Part shown: positions 1-9,093 of the stretch, one piece after another
Layout of the letters: each line of letters starts with the position of its first letter
Numbering within the stretch: position 1 is the stretch's first letter
Source: Geodermatophilaceae bacterium NBWT11
GTDB lineage: Bacteria; Actinomycetota; Actinomycetes; Mycobacteriales; Geodermatophilaceae
Direction of reading: 5' to 3'
DNA: 64,000 nucleotides
Assembly (NCBI GenBank): GCA_014218215.1
Contig: CP043652.1
Span: 744,001-808,000 of the forward strand
The notes under the pieces: model-generated
What the model saw: the letters and a program-made list of their open reading frames with translations, nothing else
Database searches by the model: none
Told to the model about the DNA's origin: nothing
Translations under genes and position numbers: made by a program

Positions 1-1
1 C

Positions 2-310
<309 letters not shown>

Positions 311-329
311 TCGTCTGCCGTTCACCCGC

Positions 330-2420
330 GTGCGGCACGATGACGGCGTGTCCGAGACCCAGACCCCGCCGCAGACCGACACGGTGCTGCACGCCGACCG
401 CTTCCTGAACCGCGAGCTGTCCTGGCTCGACTTCAACGCCCGGGTCCTGGAGCTGGCCGAGGACGACGGGGCGCCGCTGCTGGAGCGGGTCAAGTTCCTC
501 TCGATCTTCGCGAGCAACCTCGACGAGTTCTTCATGGTCCGCATCGCCGGTCTCAAGCGCCGGCAGAACACCGGCCTCACCGTGCGCTCCCCCGACGGGC
601 TCACCATCCGGGAGCAGCTGCACCGGATCGCCGAACGCACCCAGGACCTCGTCGCCCGGCACGCCGCGGTGTTCGTGGAAGACGTCGGGCCGCGCCTTGA
701 GGAGCACGGCATCAAGATCGTGCACTGGGGCGAGGTGGCCGACGGCGAGGCGATGCGGCTGCGCGAGTACTTCCGCGACCAGGTCTTCCCGGTGCTCACC
801 CCGCTGGCGGTCGACCCGGCACACCCCTTCCCCTACATCTCCGGGCTCTCGCTGAACCTGGCCGTGTCGGTGCGCGACCCCGAGACCGGCGCGCCGCGCT
901 TCGCCCGGGTCAAGGTGCCCGACAACGTGCCGCGCTTCGTGCCGGTGGCGACCACCGAGGACGAGTCGGTGTTCCTGCCGCTGGAGGACCTCATCTCCGC
1001 GCACCTCAACCAGCTCTTCCCGGGCCTGGACGTCATCGACCACCACCTGTTCCGGGTGACCCGCAACGCCGACGTCGAGGTCGAGGAGGACCGCGACGAG
1101 GACCTGCTGCAGGCCCTGGAGCGCGAGCTGGCCCGCCGCCGGTTCGGTCCCGCCGTCCGGCTCGAGGTCACCGAGACGATGGACCCGCAGATCCTCGACG
1201 TGCTGCTGCACGAGCTCGAGGTCTCCCCCAGCGACGTGCTGCACGTGCCGGGTCTGCTCGACCTGGCCTCGCTGATGGCCCTCTACGGCCTGGACCGGCC
1301 CGAGCTCAAGGACGAGCCGTTCGTGCCGGCCACCCACCCGCGGCTGTCCGAGGGCGAGACGCCCAAGAGCGTGTTCGCGACGCTGCGCGAGGGCGACGTG
1401 CTGGTGCACCACCCCTACGACTCCTTCGCCACCAGCGTGCAGCGGTTCATTGAGCAGGCCGCCGCCGACCCGCTGGTGCTGGCGATCAAGCAGACGCTGT
1501 ACCGCACCTCGGGTGACTCCCCGATCGTGCAGGCGCTCATCGAGGCCGCGACCGCCGGCAAGCAGGTCGTCGTCCTGGTGGAGATCAAGGCCCGCTTCGA
1601 CGAGGAGGCCAACATCAGCTGGGCCCGCTCGCTGGAGCGCGCCGGCTGCCACGTCGTCTACGGCCTGGTGGGTCTCAAGACGCACTGCAAGACCGCGCTG
1701 GTGGTCCGCCGGGAGAACGGCGTGCTGCGCCGCTACTGCCACATCGGGACCGGCAACTACAACCCCAAGACCGCCCGGATCTACGAGGACCTCGGCATCC
1801 TCACCGCCGACCCGCGGGTGGGCGCCGACCTCACCGACCTGTTCAACACCCTCACCGGCTACTCCCGGCAGACCACCTACCGGTCGCTGCTGGTCGCCCC
1901 GCACGGCATCCGCGCCGGCCTGGTGGAGAAGATCCGCCGGGAGGCCCGGCACGCCGCCGAGGGCCGCGCCTCGGGCATCCGGATCAAGGTGAACTCCCTC
2001 GTCGACGAGGAGCTCATCGACGCCCTCTACGAGGCCAGCAACGCCGGGGTGCCGGTGGAGCTGTGGATCCGCGGGATCTGCGCGCTGCGCCCGGGGGTGC
2101 CCGGGATGAGCGAGAACATCCGGGTGCGCTCGATCGTGGGCCGCTTCCTGGAGCACTCCCGGGTGTGCACCTTCCTCAACGACGGCACGCCGGAGTGGTG
2201 GCTGGGCAGCGCCGACCTCATGCACCGCAACCTGGACCGCCGGGTGGAGGTGCTGCTGCGGATCGGTGACGAGCAGGCCCAGGCCCAGCTGGAGCGGATG
2301 TTCCAGAACGCCATGGCGCCGGAGACCCGCAGCTGGCAGCTGCGCGCCGACGGCAGCTGGGAGCGCACCGGCGAGCGCGACCACCAGGCGATGATCATGG
2401 CCGGTGAGCTCGCTGGCTGA
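330..2420 (+). CDS. ppk1: Polyphosphate kinase 1
   Basis: Reversibly transfers the terminal phosphate of ATP onto polyphosphate. The N-terminal domain contains [15 protein letters not shown] and the [14 protein letters not shown] segment typical of PPK1. The autophosphorylated histidine is in [20 protein letters not shown] (about His471) and the second catalytic histidine in [13 protein letters not shown] (about His609). At 696 residues it is a normal full-length PPK1. The start is uncertain: the GTG at 330 adds six residues before a second GTG at 348 (VSETQTPP), and neither has a strong ribosome binding site. The 3' end overlaps mutT1 by 17 bases, implying co-translation of a phosphate/nucleotide pair. 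Confidence 0.96.
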   Translation: MRHDDGVSETQTPPQTDTVLHADRFLNRELSWLDFNARVLELAEDDGAPLLERVKFLSIFASNLDEFFMVRIAGLKRRQNTGLTVRSPDGLTIREQLHRIAERTQDLVARHAAVFVEDVGPRLEEHGIKIVHWGEVADGEAMRLREYFRDQVFPVLTPLAVDPAHPFPYISGLSLNLAVSVRDPETGAPRFARVKVPDNVPRFVPVATTEDESVFLPLEDLISAHLNQLFPGLDVIDHHLFRVTRNADVEVEEDRDEDLLQALERELARRRFGPAVRLEVTETMDPQILDVLLHELEVSPSDVLHVPGLLDLASLMALYGLDRPELKDEPFVPATHPRLSEGETPKSVFATLREGDVLVHHPYDSFATSVQRFIEQAAADPLVLAIKQTLYRTSGDSPIVQALIEAATAGKQVVVLVEIKARFDEEANISWARSLERAGCHVVYGLVGLKTHCKTALVVRRENGVLRRYCHIGTGNYNPKTARIYEDLGILTADPRVGADLTDLFNTLTGYSRQTTYRSLLVAPHGIRAGLVEKIRREARHAAEGRASGIRIKVNSLVDEELIDALYEASNAGVPVELWIRGICALRPGVPGMSENIRVRSIVGRFLEHSRVCTFLNDGTPEWWLGSADLMHRNLDRRVEVLLRIGDEQAQAQLERMFQNAMAPETRSWQLRADGSWERTGERDHQAMIMAGELAG

Positions 2421-3333
2421 GCGCCTCACCCCGGCCGCCGGGGGTGCGCTCTGGCGGCGTGGTCCCGGCGGGGTGCTGGAGACCGCGGTGGTGCACCGGC
2501 CCAAGTACGACGACTGGTCGCTGCCCAAGGGCAAGCTGGACGCCGGGGAGCACCCGCTGCAGGCCGCCGTCCGCGAGGTCGTGGAGGAGACCGGGCTGCA
2601 GGTCGCCGTCGGCCGGCGCAGCGTGCAGACCCGGTACACCCACCGGGCCGGCCCCAAGCGGGTCGACTACTGGACGATGCAGCACGTCGCCGGGGACTTC
2701 GTGGTCAACGACGAGGTCGACGAGCTCCGCTGGCTGCCCGTGCCCGAGGCCAGCCGGCTGGTCACCCACCCGCACGACGCCGCGGTGCTCACCGACCTGG
2801 CCCGCGCCGACGTGCCCCGGACGCCGACCCTGCTGCTGGTGCGGCACGCCAGCGCCGGGGAGCGGTCGGACTTCGACGGCCCGGACGACGACCGCCCGCT
2901 GGACGCCCGCGGCCGCTCGCAGGCCCGCCGGCTGGCCCAGGTCCTCACCGCCTTCGGTCCCACGGAGATCCTGTCCGCTCCCCCGCTGCGCTGCCGGCAG
3001 ACCGTCGCCCCGCTGTCCCGGGCGCTGGGCCTGCCGGTCGGCGAGGTGCCCGAGCTGGGCGAGGACGGCTTCGGCGCCGACCCGCAGGCCGGGCTGGACG
3101 TCGTCCGTCGTCTGCTCGAGCCGCGCAGCACCCCGGGGGTGACCGTGGTGGCCAGCCAGGGCGGCGCCATCCCGTCGGTGCTCATGGCGCTGGGGGTGCA
3201 GCACGCCACCACCGGCGGTGCGCTCTGGCCGCCGGCGGCCAAGGGCAGCGTGTGGGTCCTCGGCGGTCACCCGGGGGCGCTGCTGGCCGACTACTACCGG
3301 GACTTCCCGGTCGACCCGGACGCCCCGGCCTGA
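2404..3333 (+). CDS. mutT1: MutT1-type Nudix hydrolase fused to a histidine phosphatase domain
   Basis: Two-domain protein of 309 residues. An N-terminal Nudix domain has an intact box, [14 protein letters not shown] followed by REVVEETGL (about residues 40-62). The C-terminal histidine phosphatase domain opens with [13 protein letters not shown] (about His148). Mycobacterial MutT1, with the same fusion and length, hydrolyses 8-oxo-(d)GTP and diadenosine polyphosphates; here the role is inferred from architecture and from lying directly after ppk1. The GTG start overlaps the ppk1 end by 17 bases, so translation is probably coupled. The convergent CopC-like gene ends only five bases downstream, leaving no room for a separate terminator. 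Confidence 0.93.
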   Translation: MSSLAERLTPAAGGALWRRGPGGVLETAVVHRPKYDDWSLPKGKLDAGEHPLQAAVREVVEETGLQVAVGRRSVQTRYTHRAGPKRVDYWTMQHVAGDFVVNDEVDELRWLPVPEASRLVTHPHDAAVLTDLARADVPRTPTLLLVRHASAGERSDFDGPDDDRPLDARGRSQARRLAQVLTAFGPTEILSAPPLRCRQTVAPLSRALGLPVGEVPELGEDGFGADPQAGLDVVRRLLEPRSTPGVTVVASQGGAIPSVLMALGVQHATTGGALWPPAAKGSVWVLGGHPGALLADYYRDFPVDPDAPA

Positions 3334-3337
3334 GGGG

Positions 3338-3898
3338 TCAGCGGCGGCGGCGCAGTGCGAGCGTGCCGCCGCCGGCAGCGAGCACCACGACGCCCACGGC
3401 GACCAGGGCGGCGGTGCTGCTCCCGCCCTCGTCGTCCTCGGTGCTGGCCGCGGCCTCGCTCGGCCGGGCCTGCTCCGGTGTCGCGGTGGCGGGCGCCGCC
3501 GTGGTCGCCGGCGCGGCCGTGGTGGGCACCGGTCCGGCGTAGCCGAAGGCGACCGTGCCCTCCAGCCGGTGGCCGTCGGCGGAGGTGACCGCCCAGGTGA
3601 CGGTGTGCGGGCCGGTCGCCGTCGGCGCCACCAGCACGGTGACCACCGCGCCGTCGGCGGTGGCCTCCCCGGTGGCCACCGCTGCCCCGTCCGGGCCGGC
3701 CACGGTCACCTCGGGCCCCCGGACGGCGGCGCTGAACGTGAGCGTGACGGCCGCCAGCGGCTCGGTGACCGTGCTGCCCTCGGCCGGGGTGGACGCGGTC
3801 AGGCCGGTGTGCGCCTGGGCGGTGCCGGCGGCGGTCAGCCAGGCGGCCAGCGCGAGCAGGAGGACGAGGACGGACCGGCGGGGTCGGGAGGTGGACAC
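3338..3898 (-). CDS. CopC-domain copper-binding protein, secreted and membrane-anchored
   Basis: A 186-residue extracytoplasmic protein. A signal peptide (residues 1-29, cleavage expected after AQA) leaves His30 at the mature N-terminus, the usual first ligand of the CopC Cu(II) site; the other ligands are probably in TSADGHRLEG. A CopC/YobA immunoglobulin-like fold spans about 30-120. Then comes a Thr/Ala/Pro-rich linker, a hydrophobic helix and a terminal RRRR stop-transfer, so it likely sits on the outer face of the membrane. It occupies the position where M. tuberculosis has hupB, between mutT1 and leuD. No CopD partner is nearby. A copper function is inferred from the fold only. Confidence 0.85.
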   Translation of the reverse strand: MSTSRPRRSVLVLLLALAAWLTAAGTAQAHTGLTASTPAEGSTVTEPLAAVTLTFSAAVRGPEVTVAGPDGAAVATGEATADGAVVTVLVAPTATGPHTVTWAVTSADGHRLEGTVAFGYAGPVPTTAAPATTAAPATATPEQARPSEAAASTEDDEGGSSTAALVAVGVVVLAAGGGTLALRRRR

Positions 3899-3939
3899 GG
3901 GTGTCCAGTCGCCGCCCGACCCCGCCGGGTTCCCGACGG

Positions 3940-4539
3940 TCAGACGACCGGCAGGGTCCGCGGCAACCAGGCCGGGCGGGCGGCCTCGAAGGCGGTCACG
4001 TCCTCGAGGTGCCGCTCGGTGAGACCAACGTCGTCCAGGCCCTCCAGCAGCCGCCAGCGGGTGTAGTCGTCGATGTCGAACCCGACCGTCCGATCGGCCC
4101 AGCGGACCTCCTTGGCGACCAGGTCGACGGTCACCTCGAGGGTGGGGTCGGCCTCGCTGGCGTCCTGCAGCGCCTCGACGTCGGCCGCGGGCAGCTGCAC
4201 GGTGAGCAGACCGGACTTCGTCGAGTTGTTGCGGAAGATGTCGGCGAAGCGGGCGCTGACCACGACCCGGAAGCCGCCGTCGAGCAGCGCCCAGTTGGCG
4301 TGCTCGCGGGAGGAGCCGGTGCCGAAGTCCGGGCCGGCGACCAGGATCGAGGCGCCGGCGTACTCGGGCTTGTTGAGCACGAAGTCCGGCTCGTTGGTGC
4401 GCCAGGCCACGAACAGCCCGTCCTCGAAGCCGGTGCGGGTGATCCGCTTGAGGTACTCGGCCGGGATGATCTGGTCGGTGTCGACGTTGGTGCGCCGCAG
4501 CGGGGCGGCGGTGCCGGTGTGGGTGGTGAAGGCGTCCAT
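3940..4539 (-). CDS. leuD: 3-isopropylmalate dehydratase small subunit
   Basis: Small (swivel-domain) subunit of isopropylmalate isomerase, step two of leucine synthesis; it pairs with LeuC. Diagnostic segments are [15 protein letters not shown] near the N-terminus, [17 protein letters not shown] and the [11 protein letters not shown] loop. Length, 199 residues, is normal. The ATG was chosen because it shares its A with the leuC TGA (TGATG), an efficient re-initiation arrangement, and because MDAFTTHTG precedes the conserved TNVDTDQI motif. Co-transcribed with leuC, so it probably shares regulation by the divergent IclR protein. Confidence 0.97.
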   Translation of the reverse strand: MDAFTTHTGTAAPLRRTNVDTDQIIPAEYLKRITRTGFEDGLFVAWRTNEPDFVLNKPEYAGASILVAGPDFGTGSSREHANWALLDGGFRVVVSARFADIFRNNSTKSGLLTVQLPAADVEALQDASEADPTLEVTVDLVAKEVRWADRTVGFDIDDYTRWRLLEGLDDVGLTERHLEDVTAFEAARPAWLPRTLPVV

Positions 4540-5951
4540 CAGAGCGCTGCTCCCTGCAGGTCGGCGGGGGCCGTCAGCCGCCCGGTGATCGCCGTGGCGG
4601 CCGCGACGGCGGGCGAGACCAGGTGGGTGCGCCCGCCCTTGCCCTGCCGGCCCTGGAAGTTGCGGTTGGACGTCGAGGCCGACCGCTCCCCCGGGGAGAG
4701 CTGGTCGGGGTTCATCCCCAGGCACATCGAGCAGCCCGCACCGCGCCACTCGGCCCCGGCGGCGGTGAAGACCGCGTCCAGGCCCTCGGCCTCGGCCTGC
4801 TGCTTGACCCCGATCGAGCCGGGGACGACCAGCATCCGGGTGTCGGCGGCGACGTGGTTGCCGCGCAGCAGCTCGGCGGCGACCCGCAGGTCCTCGATCC
4901 GGCCGTTGGTGCACGAGCCCAGGAACACGGTGTCCACGCTGATGTCCCGCAGCGGGGTGCCGGCGGTCAGGCCCATGTACTCCAGCGCGGACTCCGCGGC
5001 GGCCCGGTCACCGGCGTCGGCGATCTGCGCCGGGTCGGGCACCGAGGCGCCGATCGGCAGGCCCTGGCCGGGGTTGGTGCCCCAGGTGACGAACGGGGTG
5101 AGCGACGCGGCGTCGATGACGACCTCGCGGTCGAACACCGCGTCGTCGTCGGTGCGCAGCCGCGCCCAGGCCTCCAGGGCGGCGTCCCAGTCGGCGCCCT
5201 GCGGGGCGTGCGGGCGGCCGGCCAGGTAGTCGATCGTCGTCCGGTCGGGGGCGATGAGCCCGGCGCGGGCGCCGGCCTCGATCGACATGTTGCAGATGGT
5301 CATCCGCGACTCCATCGACAGCGCCTCGATCGCGCTGCCCCGGTACTCGATGACGTGGCCCTGCCCGCCACCGGTGCCGATCTCGGCGATGACTGCCAGG
5401 ATGACGTCCTTGGCGCTGACGCCCAGGGGGAGCTTGCCGTCGACCCGGACCGACATCTGCTTGGCCGGGCGCTGGGGCAGCGTCTGGGTGGCCAGCACGT
5501 GCTCGACCTCGCTGGTGCCGATGCCGAAGGCCAGCGCGCCGAAGGCGCCGTGCGTGGAGGTGTGGCTGTCCCCGCAGACGATCGTCATACCGGGCTGGGT
5601 GAGCCCCAGCTGCGGGCCGATGACGTGCACGATGCCCTGGTCGCGGTCGCCCATCGGGGCGGTGCGCAGGCCGAACTCCGCGGCGTTGTCGCGCAGCGCC
5701 TGCACCTGGGCCCGGCTGACCGGGTCGGCGATGGGCGCGAGCAGGTCCGTGGTCGGGACGTTGTGGTCCTCGGTGGTCATCGTGAGGTCCGGACGTCGCA
5801 CGGTGCGCCCGGCCGCGCGCAGGCCGTCGAAGGCCTGGGGGCTGGTGACCTCGTGGACGAGGTGCAGGTCGATGTAGAGCAGGTCCGGTTCGCCCTCGGT
5901 GCGCCGCACCACGTGCTGTTCGTAGACCTTCTGCGCCAGGGTCTGCCCCAC
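4539..5951 (-). CDS. leuC: 3-isopropylmalate dehydratase large subunit
   Basis: The [4Fe-4S] catalytic subunit converting 2-isopropylmalate to 3-isopropylmalate. Cluster ligands are visible as the Cys in [11 protein letters not shown] and the CxxC in [10 protein letters not shown]. The substrate region has [19 protein letters not shown]. The 470-residue length matches LeuC rather than aconitase. The GTG start has a good ribosome binding site (AGGAGG ending about nine bases upstream). It is divergent from the IclR regulator across a 61-base gap holding an inverted repeat, so leucine-linked control is likely. It is first in a leuC-leuD operon. Confidence 0.97.
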   Translation of the reverse strand: MGQTLAQKVYEQHVVRRTEGEPDLLYIDLHLVHEVTSPQAFDGLRAAGRTVRRPDLTMTTEDHNVPTTDLLAPIADPVSRAQVQALRDNAAEFGLRTAPMGDRDQGIVHVIGPQLGLTQPGMTIVCGDSHTSTHGAFGALAFGIGTSEVEHVLATQTLPQRPAKQMSVRVDGKLPLGVSAKDVILAVIAEIGTGGGQGHVIEYRGSAIEALSMESRMTICNMSIEAGARAGLIAPDRTTIDYLAGRPHAPQGADWDAALEAWARLRTDDDAVFDREVVIDAASLTPFVTWGTNPGQGLPIGASVPDPAQIADAGDRAAAESALEYMGLTAGTPLRDISVDTVFLGSCTNGRIEDLRVAAELLRGNHVAADTRMLVVPGSIGVKQQAEAEGLDAVFTAAGAEWRGAGCSMCLGMNPDQLSPGERSASTSNRNFQGRQGKGGRTHLVSPAVAAATAITGRLTAPADLQGAAL

Positions 5952-5980
5952 GGCTGCGCCTCCTGTGTCCGGTGACTTGC

Positions 5981-5999
5981 CATCCCACTGTGCGGGATG
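5981..5999. promoter_or_regulatory. Inverted repeat between leuC and the IclR regulator, candidate operator
   Basis: CATCCC and GGGATG arms separated by seven bases (ACTGTGC) lie in the 61-base divergent gap, 29 bases before leuC and 13 bases before the regulator. IclR-type LtbR and NdgR proteins are known to bind just here in Corynebacterium and Streptomyces. The symmetry is seen directly; binding is inferred. Confidence 0.55.
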
Positions 6000-6012
6000 A
6001 GAGTGTCAGCTC

Positions 6013-6726
6013 GTGGGACAGCCTAACCCCGTTGCCGTGTTGGACAAAGCCGTCGCGATCCTGCACGCCGTCGCGGCCGAACCGGCCACCCTCGCCGAGC
6101 TGGTGGCCCGGACCGGACTGCCCCGGGCCACCGCGCACCGGCTCGCCGTGGCCCTGGAGGGCCACCGCCTGGTGCGGCGCACCCCCGACGGCTCCTGGAC
6201 CCCCGGCCCGGTGCTGGCCGAGCTCGCCCGGGGCGGCGCCGACCGCACCGAGCAGCTCGCCGGCGCGGCCACCCGGCACCTGGTCGCGCTGCGCGACCTC
6301 AGTGGCGAGAGCGCCCAGTTCTACGTCCGGGACGGCTCGGTGCGGGTCTGCGTCGCCGCTGCCGAGCGGCTCTCCGGGCTGCGCGACACCGTGCCCGTCG
6401 GCGCCCGGCTGCCGATGACCGCGGGCTCCGCGGCCCACGCGCTGCTCGCCTTCGCTCCCGCCGACGAGGTCACCCCGCTGCTGTCGGCGGCCAGCTTCAC
6501 CGCCCGCACCCTCCTCGACGTCCGCCGCCGGGGCTGGGCGCACAGCGTGGCCGAGCGCGAGCCGGGCGTCGCCTCGCTGTCCGCCCCGGTCCGGGACGGC
6601 GCGGGCGGGGTGCTGGGCGCGGTGTCGGTCTCGGGCCCGGTCGAGCGGCTGGGCCGCCGGCCCAGCCCCGCGGTGGTCGGCGCCGTCCTCGACGCCGCCG
6701 TCGCCATCGGCCGCGCCACCCGCTGA
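6013..6726 (+). CDS. ndgR: IclR-family transcriptional regulator, NdgR/LtbR type
   Basis: A 237-residue DNA-binding regulator. The N-terminal winged helix-turn-helix (about 8-62) includes LAELVARTGLPRATAHRLAV. The C-terminal effector-binding domain follows from about residue 80, with SGLRDTVPVGARLPM and AHALLAF. Divergent linkage to leuCD is the hallmark of LtbR/NdgR, which control leucine and often other amino acid genes. The GTG start has no Shine-Dalgarno, so a leaderless transcript is plausible. An IS30-family element begins 20 bases after its stop codon. The effector here is unknown. Orthology is inferred from size, fold and position. Confidence 0.9.
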   Translation: MGQPNPVAVLDKAVAILHAVAAEPATLAELVARTGLPRATAHRLAVALEGHRLVRRTPDGSWTPGPVLAELARGGADRTEQLAGAATRHLVALRDLSGESAQFYVRDGSVRVCVAAAERLSGLRDTVPVGARLPMTAGSAAHALLAFAPADEVTPLLSAASFTARTLLDVRRRGWAHSVAEREPGVASLSAPVRDGAGGVLGAVSVSGPVERLGRRPSPAVVGAVLDAAVAIGRATR

Positions 6727-6746
6727 CGAGGGAAGGACCCCGTCGG

Positions 6747-6790
6747 TGACGAGAAGGGCGGCGGTCTCAACGGGTGTGTGCAACGGCCTC
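6747..6790 (+). repeat. IS30-type left terminal inverted repeat
   Basis: Begins TGACGAGAAG and matches the reverse complement of the right end at about 40 of 44 positions. The transposase stop codon lies inside it. Confidence 0.85.
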
Positions 6791-7918
6791 GTTGAATGCT
6801 TCGGCGGGAGTCTTCCAGTCCAGGGTCTGTCGGGGTCGGCCGTTGAGTCGTGCGGCGATGGCGTCGAGGTCGTGCTGGGTGAAGGCCGTGAGGTCGGCGC
6901 CCTTGGGCAGGTACTGGCGGAGGAGGCCGTTGGTGTTCTCGTTGCTGCCCCGCTGCCAGGGGCTCTTGGGGTCGCAGAAATAGACGTCGACGCCGGTGGC
7001 CACGGTGAACTGTGCGTGGGCGGCCATCTCCTTGCCCTGGTCCCAGGTCAGGGACCGGCGCAGCTGGGCTGGCACCCGCCTGATCGCTGCGGCCAGAGCC
7101 GGGTGGACCTGCTCGGCCTTCTTGCCTTCCGGTAGCGCCACCAACGCCACGAACCGGGTGGTGCGCTCCACCAGGGTGGCCACTGCACTGGGCAGCTTGC
7201 CCAAGACGAGGTCGCCCTCCCAGTGCCCGGGGACCGCCCGGTCGGTGGCCTCGGCGGGTCGTTCGGAGATCGGGACCATCCCGCGCAGCTGCCCACGCCC
7301 GGAAGGCAACTTGGCCCCGCGCGGGTGCCGGGTCGCCCGACCGGTGCGCAACGACCGGGTCAACTCACGGGCCAACCCGCCCCTGGCCTGCACGAACAAG
7401 GTCAGGTAGATCGTCTCGTGGGAGACCCGCATCGCCTCATCGTCGGGGAAGTCCACGACCAAGCGTGACGCGATCTGCTGCGGTGACCACTCCAGGGCCA
7501 GCCCACGCTGCACCTCCGCGCGAAGCCGCCCGTCGATCGCCAGCTTCGCCGGCTTGGGTCGCAGCGCCCGACGATCGGCCGCGGCATCGGCTGCTGCGGC
7601 CCGGTAGGCCTCCCGCCCGCCGTTGCGGGCCAGCTCCCGGCTGATCGTGGAGGGCTCCCGCCCCAACACACGCGCGATCGCCCGCACCGACGCCTCGGCG
7701 GCGATCCCGCGGCTGATCTCCTCCCGCTCGACCACGCTCAACGCCAGCGGCCCCCGCCGCCGCGCTACCGGCCGTCTGCCACCACACGCCGTGACATGCC
7801 GGTGCACCGTGGCATGCGACAGCCCCAATGACCGGCCGATGCCACGCAGTGACTCACCGGCCCGCCATCGCGCCCACAACTGATCCTGCTGCTCCACCGA
7901 CAGCCCCGACGACCTCAC
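6767..7918 (-). CDS. IS30-family transposase
   Basis: A 383-residue DDE transposase. Two N-terminal helix-turn-helix regions are visible: SLRGIGRSLGLSHATVHRHV near residue 24, and ASVRAIARVLGREPSTISRE near residue 75, the second being the IS30 signature. The catalytic domain follows with D in GHWEGDLVLGK, D in LTWDQGKEM and E in RGSNENTNGLLRQYLPKG, the usual IS30 D-D-(33)E-like pattern. There are no internal stops and the length is full. The GTG start is 83 bases inside the right end. It is transcribed away from galK toward ndgR. Confidence 0.95.
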   Translation of the reverse strand: MRSSGLSVEQQDQLWARWRAGESLRGIGRSLGLSHATVHRHVTACGGRRPVARRRGPLALSVVEREEISRGIAAEASVRAIARVLGREPSTISRELARNGGREAYRAAAADAAADRRALRPKPAKLAIDGRLRAEVQRGLALEWSPQQIASRLVVDFPDDEAMRVSHETIYLTLFVQARGGLARELTRSLRTGRATRHPRGAKLPSGRGQLRGMVPISERPAEATDRAVPGHWEGDLVLGKLPSAVATLVERTTRFVALVALPEGKKAEQVHPALAAAIRRVPAQLRRSLTWDQGKEMAAHAQFTVATGVDVYFCDPKSPWQRGSNENTNGLLRQYLPKGADLTAFTQHDLDAIAARLNGRPRQTLDWKTPAEAFNEAVAHTR

Positions 7919-7957
7919 CGGACCACCCCTCAGACCACGACACCGTGATCATCTGCA

Positions 7958-8001
7958 GAGGCTGTTGCATCCACCCGTTGAGACCGCCGCGCTTCTCGTC
8001 A
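7958..8001 (-). repeat. IS30-type right terminal inverted repeat
   Basis: The reverse complement begins TGACGAGAAG and mirrors the left end. Its outermost three bases form the galK stop codon. Confidence 0.85.
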
Positions 8002-9093
8002 GCTGAGGCGGTGGGCTCCCGGGCCGGGGACGGCGACGAAGGTGCGGTAGGTGCCGCCGGCGGGCTGGACGGCGGCGGTGACGGCGTCCAGGGAATCCGT
8101 GTCGACCAGCACGATCGCGCTGCCGCCGAAGCCGCCGCCCACCATGCGCGCGCCGTGCGCGCCCGCGGCCAGCGCGGTGTCGACGACGGCGTCGAGCTCG
8201 GGGGTGGAGATCTCGAAGTCGTCGCGCAGCGAGGCGTGCCCGGCGGTGAGCACGGGGCCGATCGCCCGGGGGTCGCTGCCGTCGGTGAGCAGCCGGACGA
8301 CCTCGAGCACCCGGTCGTCCTCGGTCACGATGTGCCGGGCGCGGCGGCGCAGCACGTCGTCGGCGATCGTCGCGACGGTCTCCACGGTGGCGTCCCGCAG
8401 CGCGGTGACCCCGAGGTCGGCGGCGGCCGCCTCGCACTCCCGGCGCCGGTCGCCGTAGCCACCGTCGGCGTGGCTGTGGGTGTGCCCGGTGTCGACCACC
8501 AGCAGCGCCAGGCCGGCCGCGGCCAGGTCCAGGGGCACGTGGGCGGTGGAGCGGTCCCGGGTGTCCAGGAAGAGCGCGTGACCGGCCCGGCAGAGCAGCG
8601 AGGCCGACTGGTCGAGGATCCCGGTGGGCGCGCCGACGAAGTCGTTCTCGGCCCGCCGGGCGACGTCGACGAGGTCGTCCACGGCGAGGTCCGGGCGGAG
8701 CAGGTCGCGCAGCGCCAGGGCCACCGAGCAGGTCACCGCGGCCGAGGACGACAGGCCGGCGCCGGCCGGGACGTCGCCGTCGACGAGCACCGACAGCCCG
8801 CCGGGCAGCTCGAACTGGGTGGCCACGCCGGCGACGTAGCCGGCCCAGCCCCCGGGGTTGCCCGGTCGCAGCTCGGTCATCGGCAGCTCGACGTGCACGC
8901 CGGGCTGCTGCACCGACGCCACCGAGAGCAGTCCGTCGGTGCGGCGCCCGACCGAGGCCAGCACCCGGTGCGGCAGGGCGATGGGCAGCACGTAGCCGCC
9001 GTTGTAGTCGGTGTGCTCGCCGATCACGTTGGCCCGGCCGGGGGCCAGCCAGACACCCTCGGGGTCGGCGCCGAACAGCTCGCGGAAGGTCAC
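7999..9093 (-). CDS. galK: Galactokinase
   Basis: Phosphorylates galactose to galactose 1-phosphate in the Leloir pathway. GHMP-kinase motifs are clear: substrate motif PGRANVIGEHTDYNGGYVLP near the N-terminus, ATP loop VPAGAGLSSSAAV, and GGGFGGSAIVL near the C-terminus. The 364 residues end in VAVPGPGAHRLS, a plausible natural C-terminus, but the TGA is the first trinucleotide of the IS right end, so the last one or few residues may have been altered by the insertion. The GTG start overlaps the galT stop (GTGA), giving a galT-galK operon. Confidence 0.95.
   Translation of the reverse strand: MTFRELFGADPEGVWLAPGRANVIGEHTDYNGGYVLPIALPHRVLASVGRRTDGLLSVASVQQPGVHVELPMTELRPGNPGGWAGYVAGVATQFELPGGLSVLVDGDVPAGAGLSSSAAVTCSVALALRDLLRPDLAVDDLVDVARRAENDFVGAPTGILDQSASLLCRAGHALFLDTRDRSTAHVPLDLAAAGLALLVVDTGHTHSHADGGYGDRRRECEAAAADLGVTALRDATVETVATIADDVLRRRARHIVTEDDRVLEVVRLLTDGSDPRAIGPVLTAGHASLRDDFEISTPELDAVVDTALAAGAHGARMVGGGFGGSAIVLVDTDSLDAVTAAVQPAGGTYRTFVAVPGPGAHRLS

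Larger units (their letters stand above)
6747..8001. mobile_element. IS30-family insertion sequence, 1255 bp, apparently intact
   Basis: Bounded by imperfect 44-base terminal inverted repeats and filled by one transposase gene. It lies between ndgR and galK, two genes that otherwise end normally. No convincing 2-3 base target duplication is visible: the flanks read GG outside the left end and GC outside the right end. The right end supplies the TGA that terminates galK. Whether the element is active cannot be judged from one copy. Confidence 0.85.

Noticed and set aside
6724-6753. Two TGACGAG words near the IS left end considered as target duplication
   Set aside because: They lie on one side only, the second being inside the inverted repeat; the right flank lacks a match.
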